A stretch of 19,762 nt of DNA from an uncultured Clostridia bacterium. Lineage in GTDB: Bacteria > Bacillota > Clostridia > TANB77 > CAG-508. The translations under genes were made by a program, and so were the position numbers. Shown piece after piece: positions 1 through 7,781 of the stretch (positions are counted from its first letter, which is position 1; every line of letters starts with the position of its first letter). The notes beneath the pieces were generated by a model, which was not told the origin of the DNA, searched no databases, and worked only from the letters and a program-made list of their open reading frames with translations. The DNA lies in the NCBI GenBank assembly GCA_948976265.1, contig CARFUA010000012.1:26852-46613 (forward strand), in the 5' to 3' direction.

Positions 1-737
1 TTATTCCAATTTACAACACACTCTGTTGTAATTGTAGCATTGGGAATGGTGATAATAGAATTATCTACCGCTTTGATACGAATACTTTTAAAGGTCATAT
101 CAACTACGGTTCCTTTATAATTGCCAACTTCAATATAATCGCCAATATCAAATGGTTTATCCGTCAAAATAACAACTCCACTCAGCAAGCTTTTTACTGT
201 ATCTTGGGCAGCAAGCGATATTACCACACCTCCAATTCCCAAAAGTGCCACTAAATCTGTCAAATCATATCCGATTTCCTTGATAATGATAAATCCTGAA
301 ATCATCCAAATTACGGTTTTAATTACTTTGCACATAAAATTATTTACTGCATCATTTTTGCGATTATGAAAATATTTTCGAAACCATTTGGCGTCTTTGG
401 TAATAAATAAATTAATCATATTGGTCGCAAAAATAATGCCAATAATTTTAAAAATAGTATTGATAATCGCCATCTTTTTCACACTCAAGTCAAACATTCG
501 AATCGCACAATATAATCCAAGAAAAATAAAAAAATTGTTCAATATTTTATACAATCTACTTTCTTTGACCTTCTTCTTTTTTTTGGTGATTGCATAAGCA
601 ATTTTTAAAATTATCTTTGTAAATAATCCTCTAAAAATAAAAAATATCAAAAATATCGCTACCGCAATTTGAAGATTAAAAAATTTTATTAAATCTTTTA
701 TATTAATTTGACTTAATAAGGCTTGTAAATTGTTCAT
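1..737 (-). CDS. MscS-family mechanosensitive ion channel (3' end outside window)
   Basis: Small-conductance mechanosensitive channel of the cytoplasmic membrane, a family that releases solutes under osmotic downshock. About 245 residues are present and the reading frame runs off the left edge. Hydrophobic segments lie at about residues 20-40, 68-105 and 137-155. They are followed by the pore-lining helix with the Gly/Ala pattern LGIGGVVISLAAQDTVKS and the start of the beta domain (DKPFDIGDYIEVGNYKGTV), the most conserved part of the family. A basic stretch KKKKK follows the first segment. I chose the ATG at 737 because GGAGG lies five bases upstream; the ATG at 741 is only one base from it. 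The gene is last in the visible operon, 26 bases after the aminopeptidase stop, with no promoter of its own seen. The family assignment is secure; the exact subtype is not determinable without the C-terminus. Confidence 0.93.
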   Translation of the reverse strand, partial: MNNLQALLSQINIKDLIKFFNLQIAVAIFLIFFIFRGLFTKIILKIAYAITKKKKKVKESRLYKILNNFFIFLGLYCAIRMFDLSVKKMAIINTIFKIIGIIFATNMINLFITKDAKWFRKYFHNRKNDAVNNFMCKVIKTVIWMISGFIIIKEIGYDLTDLVALLGIGGVVISLAAQDTVKSLLSGVVILTDKPFDIGDYIEVGNYKGTVVDMTFKSIRIKAVDNSIITIPNATITTECVVNWN

Positions 738-763
738 TCATTCCTCCATTTTTTTCTCATTTT

Positions 764-2173
764 CTATCCTTTGTAAAATGCTTCATATGCTTTATAAGCT
801 TGATAAACATCAAATTTACTTGTGATTTCATAAGGTGAATGCATTGATAAAACTGGCACACCACAATCAATCACATTCATACCACGATTTGCCAAAACAA
901 CTGCAATTGTTCCGCCACCTCCCATATCCACTTTTCCAAGTTCGGAAGCTTGATACATCACACCATTTTTCTCAAAAATTCCTCTCACCTCTGCCACAAA
1001 TTCTGCTGGTGATTCAGAAGCACCTGATTTTCCTCTGGAACCAGTATATTTCACAATGGTTGGACCTCTTCCAATAAAGCAACTATTTGTCTTCTCAAAA
1101 GCAGATGGGAATGTTGGGTCAAAGGCACCATCAACATCTGCTGAAATTACTTTGGAATGATGAAATACTTTTTCCAAAGCATTTGGTTTATTTTGACCAA
1201 CTTTGTTCAATAACTCTGTTATAAAATATTCAAATGTTTTTGATTCCATTCCAGTCACACCACAAAAACCAATTTCTTCTTTGTCAGTCAACACACAAAC
1301 TGCTGTATTTTTAGGTGTTCCAATATCTAAAATTCCCCTTAGCGCTGTATAACAGCAAACCTTATCATCTTGCCCATAAGATGCAATCATACTTCTATCT
1401 AAGCCTAAACTTCTCGCTTTATACGCTGGTACAAATTCCACTTCTGAACTAATAAAATCAATTTCTTTGATACCATATTTTTCATTCAATAATTTCAAAA
1501 TATTTAGCTTGATCGCATCTGAAACTTTTTCATCGTCAAATGGAATGCTTCCAGCCACAATATTTAACTCTTCGCCTTGTACGCCCTCTTTCAATTTTCG
1601 ATCCATTTGCTGGGCTGCTAAATGTGGTAATAAATCTGAAATTGTGAAAATTGGATCACTTTCTTCTTCCCCAATATTTACTTCAATCTTCTCACCATTT
1701 GATTTTACAAAAGTAGCATGCATACTAAGTGGAATATTCGTCCATTGATATTTTTTAATGCCACCATAATAATGAGTTTTAAACAATCCTAAACCGCTAT
1801 CTTCATATAATGGATTTGGTTTTAAATCAATTCTTGGAGAATCACCATGTGCTGCAATCATGCGAATTCCATTTTCCAAGGCTTCTTCCCCAATAATACT
1901 TGCAAATATCGTTCTTTCTCGATTCACAAAAAAGACTTTGTCACCTGCTTTTAAATCTGCTTTTTCTTGCAAATCCACAAATCCATTTTTTATCAAAATG
2001 TCTTTTGAATTTTTTACAATTTCTTTTTCTGTTTTTGATGAATTCAAATAATCCATATATTCATCTGCAAACTTAAAAACTGCGTTTTTAACTTCTTCTG
2101 TCATTCCCTCCCAACCAGTTTTTTTCTCATTAAATAACTCCTCTTTTAATTTTTGTCCTTGTGTATTTTCCAT
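764..2173 (-). CDS. M18 family zinc aminopeptidase (ApeA-like)
   Basis: Cytoplasmic dinuclear zinc aminopeptidase that removes N-terminal residues from peptides, likely in peptide turnover. The protein has 469 residues, normal for M18. Metal and catalytic positions visible in order are His109 (AAHGDSPR), Asp269/Asp270 (GQDDK), Glu299-Glu300 (TDKEEIGF), Asp346 (SADVDGAFDP) and His445 (SMHSPYE), which is the complete M18 set. A glycine-rich GKVDMGGGGT stretch near residue 415 is also typical. The start ATG has a strong AGGAGG-type ribosome binding site. The gene follows the upstream phosphorylase after 36 bases, so it is probably cotranscribed. No frameshift and no CGG codon is present. The M18 family is certain; ApeA rather than another subgroup is inferred from the length and the DKEEIG motif. 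Confidence 0.95.
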   Translation of the reverse strand: MENTQGQKLKEELFNEKKTGWEGMTEEVKNAVFKFADEYMDYLNSSKTEKEIVKNSKDILIKNGFVDLQEKADLKAGDKVFFVNRERTIFASIIGEEALENGIRMIAAHGDSPRIDLKPNPLYEDSGLGLFKTHYYGGIKKYQWTNIPLSMHATFVKSNGEKIEVNIGEEESDPIFTISDLLPHLAAQQMDRKLKEGVQGEELNIVAGSIPFDDEKVSDAIKLNILKLLNEKYGIKEIDFISSEVEFVPAYKARSLGLDRSMIASYGQDDKVCCYTALRGILDIGTPKNTAVCVLTDKEEIGFCGVTGMESKTFEYFITELLNKVGQNKPNALEKVFHHSKVISADVDGAFDPTFPSAFEKTNSCFIGRGPTIVKYTGSRGKSGASESPAEFVAEVRGIFEKNGVMYQASELGKVDMGGGGTIAVVLANRGMNVIDCGVPVLSMHSPYEITSKFDVYQAYKAYEAFYKG

Positions 2174-2209
2174 ACTTTTTCTCCTCCTTTTTTACCTTCA
2201 CAAACTTTA

Positions 2210-3512
2210 CTAAAAAACTTCCACCACTACCTTCTCTTTCATAACCATATTCGGTACAATTTGGTAAGCAGATTTTAGCTCTTCTACAAAAAATTCTATA
2301 TTTTTTGATGTATTGGCATGAATATAAGCTAAGCATTCTCCTTGCTCCACTTTATCACCAATTTTCTTGCATAAAATAATTCCTACTCTACGGTCAATTT
2401 CATCCTCTTTCGCTTTTCTACCAGCGCCTAGTTCTATACTCATTCTACCCACTTTTTCTGCATTTAATTCCTGTATCCAGCCTTTTTCTTGCGAAGTTAC
2501 AGGAATAATAATCGGTGCCTTTTCCAATTTATTCAAATCATATAAATACGCTACATCTGCCCCTTGTCTTTGCGCCAATTGTACAAATTTTTCAAATGCT
2601 TTCCCTGTATGAATTGTCTCCCAAATTTCACGTTCCAATTCGATTCTACTTTCCTTTCTTCCCGCCAACTTTAACATTTGAACGCACATTTCCAATACAA
2701 CCTCTCGCAAATCTTCCGCCATTTCGCCATGCAAAGCCTGAACCGCTTCTATCAATTCTAACGTATTTCCAACCGCATGTCCCAATGGTTGCTCCATTCT
2801 AGAAATAACACAACAAATCTTTTTTTCTTTCCCTTTCCAAATTTCTTTCATCGCTTTGGCTAGTTTTTTCGCTTGTGCTTCATTCTTCATAAAAGCACCT
2901 GAACCATAGGTTACATCTAATACAATCCTATTACTTCCCGCCGCAATTTTTTTACTCATAATACTCGAAGCAATCAAAGGAATACTATCAACAGCTGAAA
3001 TTGCATCACGTAACGCATAGATTTTTTTATCAGCTGGCGCCAAATCCAATGTTTGAGAAATTAAACTAATTCCAATTTCTTTGACATTCTCTTTAAATTC
3101 TTCTATTGAAATGTCTGTCCTATACGCAGGTATTGCTTGTAATTTGTCAACTGTTCCACCTGTGATACCAAGTCCTCTTCCACTCATTTTCGCAATTGGA
3201 ATCCCTAAACTTGCAATAATCGGAGAAATAATTAATGTTACCTTATCGCCAACTCCGTCCTGTACTATGTTTGTCAATCACTATTTCGGAAATACCACTT
3301 AAATCTAATTTTTCACCTGAATTTGCCATAGCAAGTGTCATCGCCAAAATTTCATCTTCGTTCATTCCATTAATACAAATCGCCATAATTAATGCGGCTG
3401 CTTGGTAATCTAGAATTTCTCCTTTCGTATATCCACTAATAAAATATTCAATTTCTTCCTTTGATAACTCTTTTTTCTCTTTCTTTTTATCAATTATTTC
3501 AATTATATTCAT
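2210..3512 (-). CDS. Pyrimidine-nucleoside/thymidine phosphorylase, copy 1, with +1 frameshift at a CGG codon
   Basis: Catalyses phosphorolysis of thymidine/uridine-type nucleosides to base and (deoxy)ribose-1-phosphate (nucleoside salvage, cytoplasm). Conceptual length after shifting frame is 433 residues, normal for the family. The N-terminal helical domain is followed by the phosphate-binding motif KHSTGGVGDK (residues 81-90), KMSGRGLGITGGT (108-120), Arg168, Ser183 and Lys187 (ASSIMSKK; pyrimidine contacts by family knowledge) and GSGAFMK. The zero frame stops soon after the in-frame CGG codon 86 at 3255-3257. Skipping its C reads GGA (Gly86) and continues intact to the TAG at 2210. The start ATG has AAAGGAG. 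It lies 18 bases after copy 2, in the same operon. If the shift does not occur, this is a pseudogene making an 89-residue fragment. Confidence 0.9.
3255..3257 (-). other. Putative +1 frameshift site (GGA C GGA), codon 86 of phosphorylase copy 1
   Basis: Minus-strand reading is ACA GGA CGG AGT TGG CGA TAA, ending in a stop. Omitting the C at 3257 gives ACA GGA GGA GTT GGC GAT AAG, restoring the phosphate-binding motif HSTGGVGDK. Copy 2 has no extra base at the same place (ACG GGA GGT GTA), so the extra base is specific to this copy. Whether it is translated by a shift or is a mutation or sequencing error cannot be told from sequence alone. Confidence 0.6.
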
Positions 3513-3530
3513 ATTTTTCTCCTTTGTATT

Positions 3531-4833
3531 TTACATGATTTCCACAATCCTTGAAGTGGAATATGTCCTGCGTTTAACGATTTGAAATGCATCTTGTAAA
3601 TTTTGCGCTGCCCCCTTTACTTTATTTGCATCATTTGTATGAATATAAGCAACGATTTCCCCCGCTGTAACCGAGTCCCCTATCTTTTTATTTAAAACAA
3701 TACCCGCTGTTCGATCAATTTTGCTTTCATCATTCATTCTTCCTGCCCCCAAATAAACGGCAATACTTCCCACTAAATCCGCATCAATTTTAGAAATATA
3801 ACCATTATCTGGACTATAAACTGGCATAATCACTTTAGCCTTTTCAAACAAATCCGTATTTTCAACATAACTTGTATTGCCACCGCTGAACAGCTATCAT
3901 CTGAAGAAATTTTTCATAAGCTTTTCCATTTCTTAATACCTCTTTGATAATTTTTTCATTAGTCTTTAAATTCCTATTTTCCGTTGTTAACGCTAAAATT
4001 GCACTTCCCATCATAACAACCACTTCACCTAAATCGTGACACATTTTTCCTTTTAATGCTAAAATAGCTTCTATCATTTCTAAATTATGACCAATTGCAT
4101 ATCCCAAAGGTTCATCCATATTGGTTATAATGCACGTAATGCCCTTATTTAATTTTTTACCAATCATCTTTAATATCTTCGCTAACCTTTTAGCTTGTTC
4201 TTTGGTTTTAATATACGTGCCATTTCCATAAGTGATTTCAAAAACAATATTTTTACTTCCTGTTGATAACTTTATACTCATCAAACTAGCTGCAATAATC
4301 GGAATACAATCTGTACAAGCAATCTCATTACGCAATCGATATATTTTGCTTTCCGCTGGATTTAAATTTCCTGACTGATTTAATATCCCAACACCATACT
4401 CACGGATATTTTCCTTAAATGTTTCAATTGAAATTTCCGTATTATAGCCTGGAATAGATTCTAATTTATCAATCGTTCCTCCTGCAATTCCCATTCCACG
4501 ATTGGAAATTTTTGCAATCGGAATATCTAAAGCAGCAATTATCGGCATTAACATTAAGGTAACTTTATCACCTACACCTCCCGTACTATGTTTGTCAACA
4601 ACATCCATGCCGAGATTTTCTAAATTGATTTTATCACCCGAATCCGCCATAGCAACTGCCAACGAAATAATTTCATTTTCCGTCATTCCATCTTCATTAA
4701 TATACGTCAATAAAGTGCCTGCTTGTGCTTCTGAGATTTCTCCTTTTGTATATTTACTAATAAATAATCGAATCTCATCTTCTGTCAATTCTTCGCCTTT
4801 TCGCTTTCTTGTAATAATCGTTTTAATATCCAT
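3531..4833 (-). CDS. Pyrimidine-nucleoside phosphorylase paralogue, copy 2, with +1 frameshift at a CGG codon
   Basis: Tandem paralogue of copy 1, also 433 residues once one base is skipped, and alignable to it without gaps through at least residue 210. It keeps KHSTGGVGDK (81-90), NRGMGIAGGT (111-120), Arg168 and Ser183. At the position of the substrate-binding lysine (Lys187 in copy 1) it has Ile (SLMSIK), and GSGAFMK is replaced by GNGTYIK. Its substrate may therefore differ, or its activity may be reduced. The frame breaks at CGG codon 317 (3883-3885). Skipping the C gives CAG GGT GGC, the conserved QGG, and the rest reads intact to the stop at 3531. I place the start at the ATG at 4833, preceded by AAAGGA and 22 bases after rnhB; longer upstream extensions would lie inside rnhB. 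Confidence 0.88.
3883..3885 (-). other. Putative +1 frameshift site (CAG C GGT), codon 317 of phosphorylase copy 2
   Basis: The zero frame reads GTT CAG CGG TGG CAA and stops at TGA five codons after the CGG. Skipping the C at 3885 reads GTT CAG GGT GGC AAT ACA AGT, giving the family-conserved Gln-Gly-Gly. There is no homopolymer here that would explain an indel by slippage. Confidence 0.6.
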
Positions 4834-4855
4834 ATTTTTTCCTTTCTTTTGTACC

Positions 4856-5485
4856 TTAAACAAAATTCTTAATAAAGCTCTTTCGATGCAACATACACGG
4901 TCCTTTTTCTTTAATAACTTTAATATGTTCTGCTGTTCCATATCCTTTATGTTTTGCAAAACCATACATTGGATAAATTTCGTCCCATTCTCGCATCATG
5001 CGATCCCTTGTCACTTTTGCAATAATCGAAGCAGCAGCAATACAGTAATTTTTAGCATCCCCTTTTATAACTGAGATATACGGAATTCCGCAAGTATCTA
5101 TATTATTCAAAGCATCTACCATAATCACATCTGGCTTAGTTTGTAAGCCTTCGATTGCCATTTTTAAAGCCAACTTTGTTGCATTTAAAATATTAATTTC
5201 ATCGATTTTTTTTTGGTCCACTACGCCAACACTATAGGCAACCGCTTCTTCTATAATTTGTTCATAAATCTTTTCACGTTTTTTTTCTGAAATCTTTTTG
5301 GAATCATTCACACCTTCAATAAAAGATTCTTCTGGTAAAATAACTGCGCCTACTACAACTGGTCCAGCTAGTGGTCCTCTACCAGCCTCATCAATCCCAC
5401 AAATAAAACGAACTTTTTTACTTTCATACAATTTATTTTCTTCCGCTTTTAGCTTATTTAATCTCTCAATTTCTTTTTCTTTCAA
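4856..5485 (-). CDS. rnhB: Ribonuclease HII
   Basis: Cytoplasmic endonuclease that cleaves the RNA strand of RNA-DNA hybrids and removes misincorporated ribonucleotides. It has 209 residues, normal for bacterial RNase HII. Visible motifs are the signature CGIDEAGRGPLAGPVV with Asp32 and Glu33, IMVDAL with Asp124, and AAASIIAKVTRDR with Asp161, forming the acidic catalytic set. The C-terminus has YGFAKHKGYGT, another family hallmark. The start is uncertain. No in-frame ATG precedes the signature, so the best candidate is the TTG at 5485, which has only a weak upstream GATGG. A tiny ATG-GTT-TGA frame with AGGAAAG lies just before it. It is 21 bases downstream of the prepilin-like gene and 22 upstream of phosphorylase copy 2, so part of that operon. 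Confidence 0.95.
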   Translation of the reverse strand: MKEKEIERLNKLKAEENKLYESKKVRFICGIDEAGRGPLAGPVVVGAVILPEESFIEGVNDSKKISEKKREKIYEQIIEEAVAYSVGVVDQKKIDEINILNATKLALKMAIEGLQTKPDVIMVDALNNIDTCGIPYISVIKGDAKNYCIAAASIIAKVTRDRMMREWDEIYPMYGFAKHKGYGTAEHIKVIKEKGPCMLHRKSFIKNFV

Positions 5486-5506
5486 TTTTTCAAACCATCT
5501 TTCCTA

Positions 5507-6001
5507 TTATTGATTATTTATATAAATATAATTTAAACCTGTCATAGAATAATATTTTATTTTTGTACGATAAGCCGTTCCCTTACTATAAATAATTTCG
5601 CTATTTTCATAATTGATATAAAATTTTTCATCATTTCCCAACAAATTCACATCCAATCCTTGTGACCTCAAGTCACTCGCATTCCATTCATACCAAACCA
5701 AATTCGCAAATTCTGTATTTCCAACTTTTTCTTCGATTAATTTTTTTTCTTCTTCTGATAAAAAACCAATTTCTGTCACTTTTGTTCCCACTAAATCCTC
5801 TTCCTCTTCTGAAAATTGATATTGTTCATAAATGGTTTCCACCTTTGCTCTCACCAAAGTCATATTTGCAATAATACGTCCAATTCGCATATCTTTAATT
5901 ACAGAATAACCCGTATTAGCCGAAACACCTGCTAAAATCCCCAACAATATAATGGTTATCACAAGTGTTACAAGTGTCACCCCTTTTTCTTTTTTTACCA
6001 T
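5507..6001 (-). CDS. Prepilin-like protein with N-terminal methylation-type signal
   Basis: Protein of 164 residues with a short basic leader (MVKKEKG), a probable prepilin-peptidase cleavage after Gly7, and a hydrophobic helix VTLVTLVITIILLGILAG (8-25). The rest is a mixed, acidic, probably extracytoplasmic domain containing a Glu-rich loop (EEEEDL). This is the type IV pilin/type II secretion pseudopilin layout. The usual Glu at +5 of the mature protein is absent (Thr here), as often seen in short clostridial KGVTL proteins. No prepilin peptidase, ATPase or platform gene is in the window. The start at 6001 is supported by GGGAGG five bases upstream. It is first in the leftward operon and preceded by a consensus promoter. 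Its exact role is unknown. Confidence 0.8.
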   Translation of the reverse strand: MVKKEKGVTLVTLVITIILLGILAGVSANTGYSVIKDMRIGRIIANMTLVRAKVETIYEQYQFSEEEEDLVGTKVTEIGFLSEEEKKLIEEKVGNTEFANLVWYEWNASDLRSQGLDVNLLGNDEKFYINYENSEIIYSKGTAYRTKIKYYSMTGLNYIYINNQ

Positions 6002-6055
6002 AAGTCCTCCCAAAAATTCCTCTAAATTTTAAGATTATTTTAATCAATTAATAGT

Positions 6056-6084
6056 ATTATATCTATATCATCAAATTTTTTCAA
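6056..6084 (-). promoter_or_regulatory. Promoter of the prepilin-rnhB-phosphorylase operon
   Basis: On the minus strand, TTGAAA (6079-6084) and TATAAT (6056-6061) are separated by 17 bases, about 55 bases upstream of the ATG at 6001. The -35 box lies in the left arm of an inverted repeat shared with the divergent htrA promoter. Confidence 0.75.
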
Positions 6085-6119
6085 TAGAAACTAAAAAATT
6101 TTTTAAGATATTTCTATTG
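6082..6119. repeat. Inverted repeat spanning both divergent -35 regions
   Basis: Nine-base arms CAATAGAAA (6082-6090) and TTTCTATTG (6111-6119) flank an A6T6 core. Each arm runs into the -35 box of one of the two divergent promoters (TTTCTATTGAAA leftward, TTTCTATTGTAA rightward). It could be an operator or a structural element; no T-run suited to a terminator for either flanking gene is seen. Confidence 0.6.
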
Positions 6120-6145
6120 TAAAACATTTACTTTTGCAGTATGAT
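6117..6145 (+). promoter_or_regulatory. Promoter of the HtrA-like protease gene
   Basis: TTGTAA (6117-6122), a 17-base spacer and TATGAT (6140-6145), 38 bases upstream of the ATG at 6183. Its position excludes the upstream ATG at 6141 as the translation start. Confidence 0.65.
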
Positions 6146-6182
6146 ATATCTATATTTTAATATTTATGGAGGCGATTCATTT

Positions 6183-7484
6183 ATGGATAATTTTAATCAT
6201 AGTTTTAAACAATCAGAATTTCCAAAAAGCAGAAATTTAAACCACTTTATGGCACCATTTATCTCAGGTGTCTTGGGTGCAAGTTTAGTCGTTGGTGTTT
6301 GCTTTGGGGTACCGAATCTAAAAAATAAATTATTGGATTCTCCTCAACCATCAACCAACTTCAGAACAAATAGTTCCACTTCTCAGGTTTCAAAAGAACT
6401 TGTCAATTTAGTTGAATATTCTGATACCTCTGTTGCCGTAGCAGAGAAAGTTTTACCATCTATTGTGGGTATCAAAATCAAATATTCGGTTAATTCCGTT
6501 TTTGGCTCAAGTGAAGCAGAAGCAACTGGTTCTGGAATTATTATTAGTAAAGATGGTTATATTCTTACGAATAATCACGTTGTATCAACCGAAAGCTCTT
6601 CCTCTTATTATTCCATTCAAGAAGCCAGCAACATGACAGTTAATCTTTATAATGACCCGACTGAATACGAAGCAAAAATCATTGGAACCGATGCCTATAC
6701 CGATTTAGCCGTTATCAAAATTGAAGCTTCTGAACTTGTTCCTGCCACTTTAGGCGATTCGGATACTGTTCGCGTTGGCGAATTTGCTATGGCAATCGGC
6801 TGCCCTCTTGGTTTCGAAAGTACTGTTACTTCTGGTATTATTAGTGCTGTGAACCGAACTGTCGATGATGGTGCTGGAACAGAATATACCTGCATTCAAA
6901 CCGATGCTGCTATTAATTCTGGAAATAGTGGTGGTGCTTTGGTCAATAGCAATGGAGAAGTCATTGGAGTTAATACTTTGAAGCTTTCTGGCACTGGTGT
7001 AGAAGGATTTGGATTTGCCATCCCTATCAATTCAACAACCGATGTAATTGACCAATTAATTCAATATCAAACTGTGAAACGCCCTTATATTGGTATTTCC
7101 CCTGTTACAATGGACGAAAACACAGCGAAACGATACAAACTTCCTACTGGCGTTTATGTATATACCATTGAAAATGACTCTCCTGCTAGCAAAGCCGGTT
7201 TACAAAAAGGCGATGTTATTACAAAAATAGCAGGAACAGAAATTGCAACAGTTAATGATTTAAACAAAGAAAAAAATAAGCACAAAATTGGTGAAACCAT
7301 TAAGCTTTCCGTTTATCGAAATGGCGAAGAAATGGAATTGTCGCTTACCCTAGAAGAAACACCAGATAAATCCAAAAACTCTGCCAACCAGGAAGAAATT
7401 GAAGATTCGCTATTCAATCGAAATAGCAACAACGAAAATAATAATCAAAATAATGGTTCCATATTTGACTTCTTTAATTGGTAA
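6183..7484 (+). CDS. HtrA/DegP-family membrane-anchored serine protease with PDZ domain
   Basis: Envelope quality-control protease of the HtrA/DegP/DegS family, degrading misfolded exported proteins. It has 433 residues: a short cytoplasmic N-terminus, one membrane segment at about 24-45, a low-complexity linker, a trypsin-like domain (about 85-300), one PDZ domain (about 310-405) and an Asn-rich tail ending in FDFFNW. The catalytic triad is His132 (TNNHVV), Asp174 (TDLAVIKI) and Ser249 (INSGNSGGALV). The PDZ carboxylate-binding region (RPYIGIS) and GLQKGDVI are clear. I chose the ATG at 6183 because GGAGG precedes it by ten bases and an earlier ATG lies in the -10 box. It is a single-gene transcript ending in a strong hairpin terminator. 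There are no CGG codons. Family certain; whether it acts as HtrA, HtrB or YyxA is not resolvable. Confidence 0.96.
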   Translation: MDNFNHSFKQSEFPKSRNLNHFMAPFISGVLGASLVVGVCFGVPNLKNKLLDSPQPSTNFRTNSSTSQVSKELVNLVEYSDTSVAVAEKVLPSIVGIKIKYSVNSVFGSSEAEATGSGIIISKDGYILTNNHVVSTESSSSYYSIQEASNMTVNLYNDPTEYEAKIIGTDAYTDLAVIKIEASELVPATLGDSDTVRVGEFAMAIGCPLGFESTVTSGIISAVNRTVDDGAGTEYTCIQTDAAINSGNSGGALVNSNGEVIGVNTLKLSGTGVEGFGFAIPINSTTDVIDQLIQYQTVKRPYIGISPVTMDENTAKRYKLPTGVYVYTIENDSPASKAGLQKGDVITKIAGTEIATVNDLNKEKNKHKIGETIKLSVYRNGEEMELSLTLEETPDKSKNSANQEEIEDSLFNRNSNNENNNQNNGSIFDFFNW

Positions 7485-7493
7485 AAAACACCC

Positions 7494-7523
7494 AAAAGCC
7501 AGGCATTTCTGCCTGGCTTTTTT
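7494..7523 (+). terminator. Rho-independent terminator of the HtrA-like gene
   Basis: AAAAGCCAGGC (7494-7504) pairs perfectly with GCCTGGCTTTT (7511-7521) around a six-base loop, followed by further T, starting nine bases after the stop. The A-rich left flank makes it partly bidirectional. Confidence 0.93.
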
Positions 7524-7631
7524 AATAAATTCTTTCTTCTTCATATGCTTACAATTTTATTTTTTTATTCAATTATCAAAATATTTACCAAAGAATCTTT
7601 GCTATTCTTCAAAAAAACTCCCCTACATTTT

Positions 7632-7660
7632 ATTATATCATATTTATGTAAATTTGTCAA
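7632..7660 (-). promoter_or_regulatory. Orphan consensus promoter pointing left
   Basis: On the minus strand, TTGACA (7655-7660) and TATAAT (7632-7637) have 17-base spacing, a perfect sigma-A consensus. No recognisable minus-strand gene lies downstream before the htrA terminator. The -35 sits in a 16-base palindrome (TTTGTCAATTGACAAA, 7653-7668). Its spacer closely resembles those of the promoters at 13006 and 13065. The rest of 7485-7781 is AT-rich and holds no convincing gene. Confidence 0.5.
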
Positions 7661-7668
7661 TTGACAAA
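7653..7668. repeat. Perfect 16-base palindrome upstream of the hydrolase gene
   Basis: TTTGTCAATTGACAAA is self-complementary and carries a TTGACA on each strand. Only the leftward one has a properly spaced -10. It could be an operator for the neighbouring hydrolase promoter about 50 bases away, or chance in AT-rich DNA. Confidence 0.5.
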
Positions 7669-7718
7669 CTTGTCATAATCTGCTCTCACTTGATATTTCT
7701 ATGTTTTCCCTAACCACC

Positions 7719-7747
7719 TTGCATTTTTGTTTAAAATGTTGTATAAT
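7719..7747 (+). promoter_or_regulatory. Promoter of the alpha/beta hydrolase gene
   Basis: TTGCAT (7719-7724), a 17-base spacer and TATAAT (7742-7747), 34 bases upstream of the ATG at 7782; AGAGGT serves as ribosome binding site. Confidence 0.75.
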
Positions 7748-7781
7748 CTTTTTACATAAAAAATGAAAAGAGGTCGATCTT

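Noticed and set aside
388..597. Hydrophobic 69-codon frame on the + strand at 388-597
   Set aside because: It is the reverse of the mscS coding region, whose translation matches the family closely.
3200..3900. The phosphorylase fragments as four separate genes
   Set aside because: The fragments join exactly to two full-length 433-residue family members when one base is skipped, and the downstream pieces lack ribosome binding sites at their first Met.
4502..5074. Long open frame on the + strand opposite phosphorylase copy 2 and rnhB (and a similar one at 17780-18376)
   Set aside because: These are antisense to well-supported genes, have no ribosome binding site, and their Phe/Ser/Ile-rich translations are typical shadows of Lys/Glu-rich genes.
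6141..6182. Upstream ATG at 6141 as the htrA start
   Set aside because: It lies inside the predicted -10 box, adds no conserved residues, and the ATG at 6183 has GGAGG.
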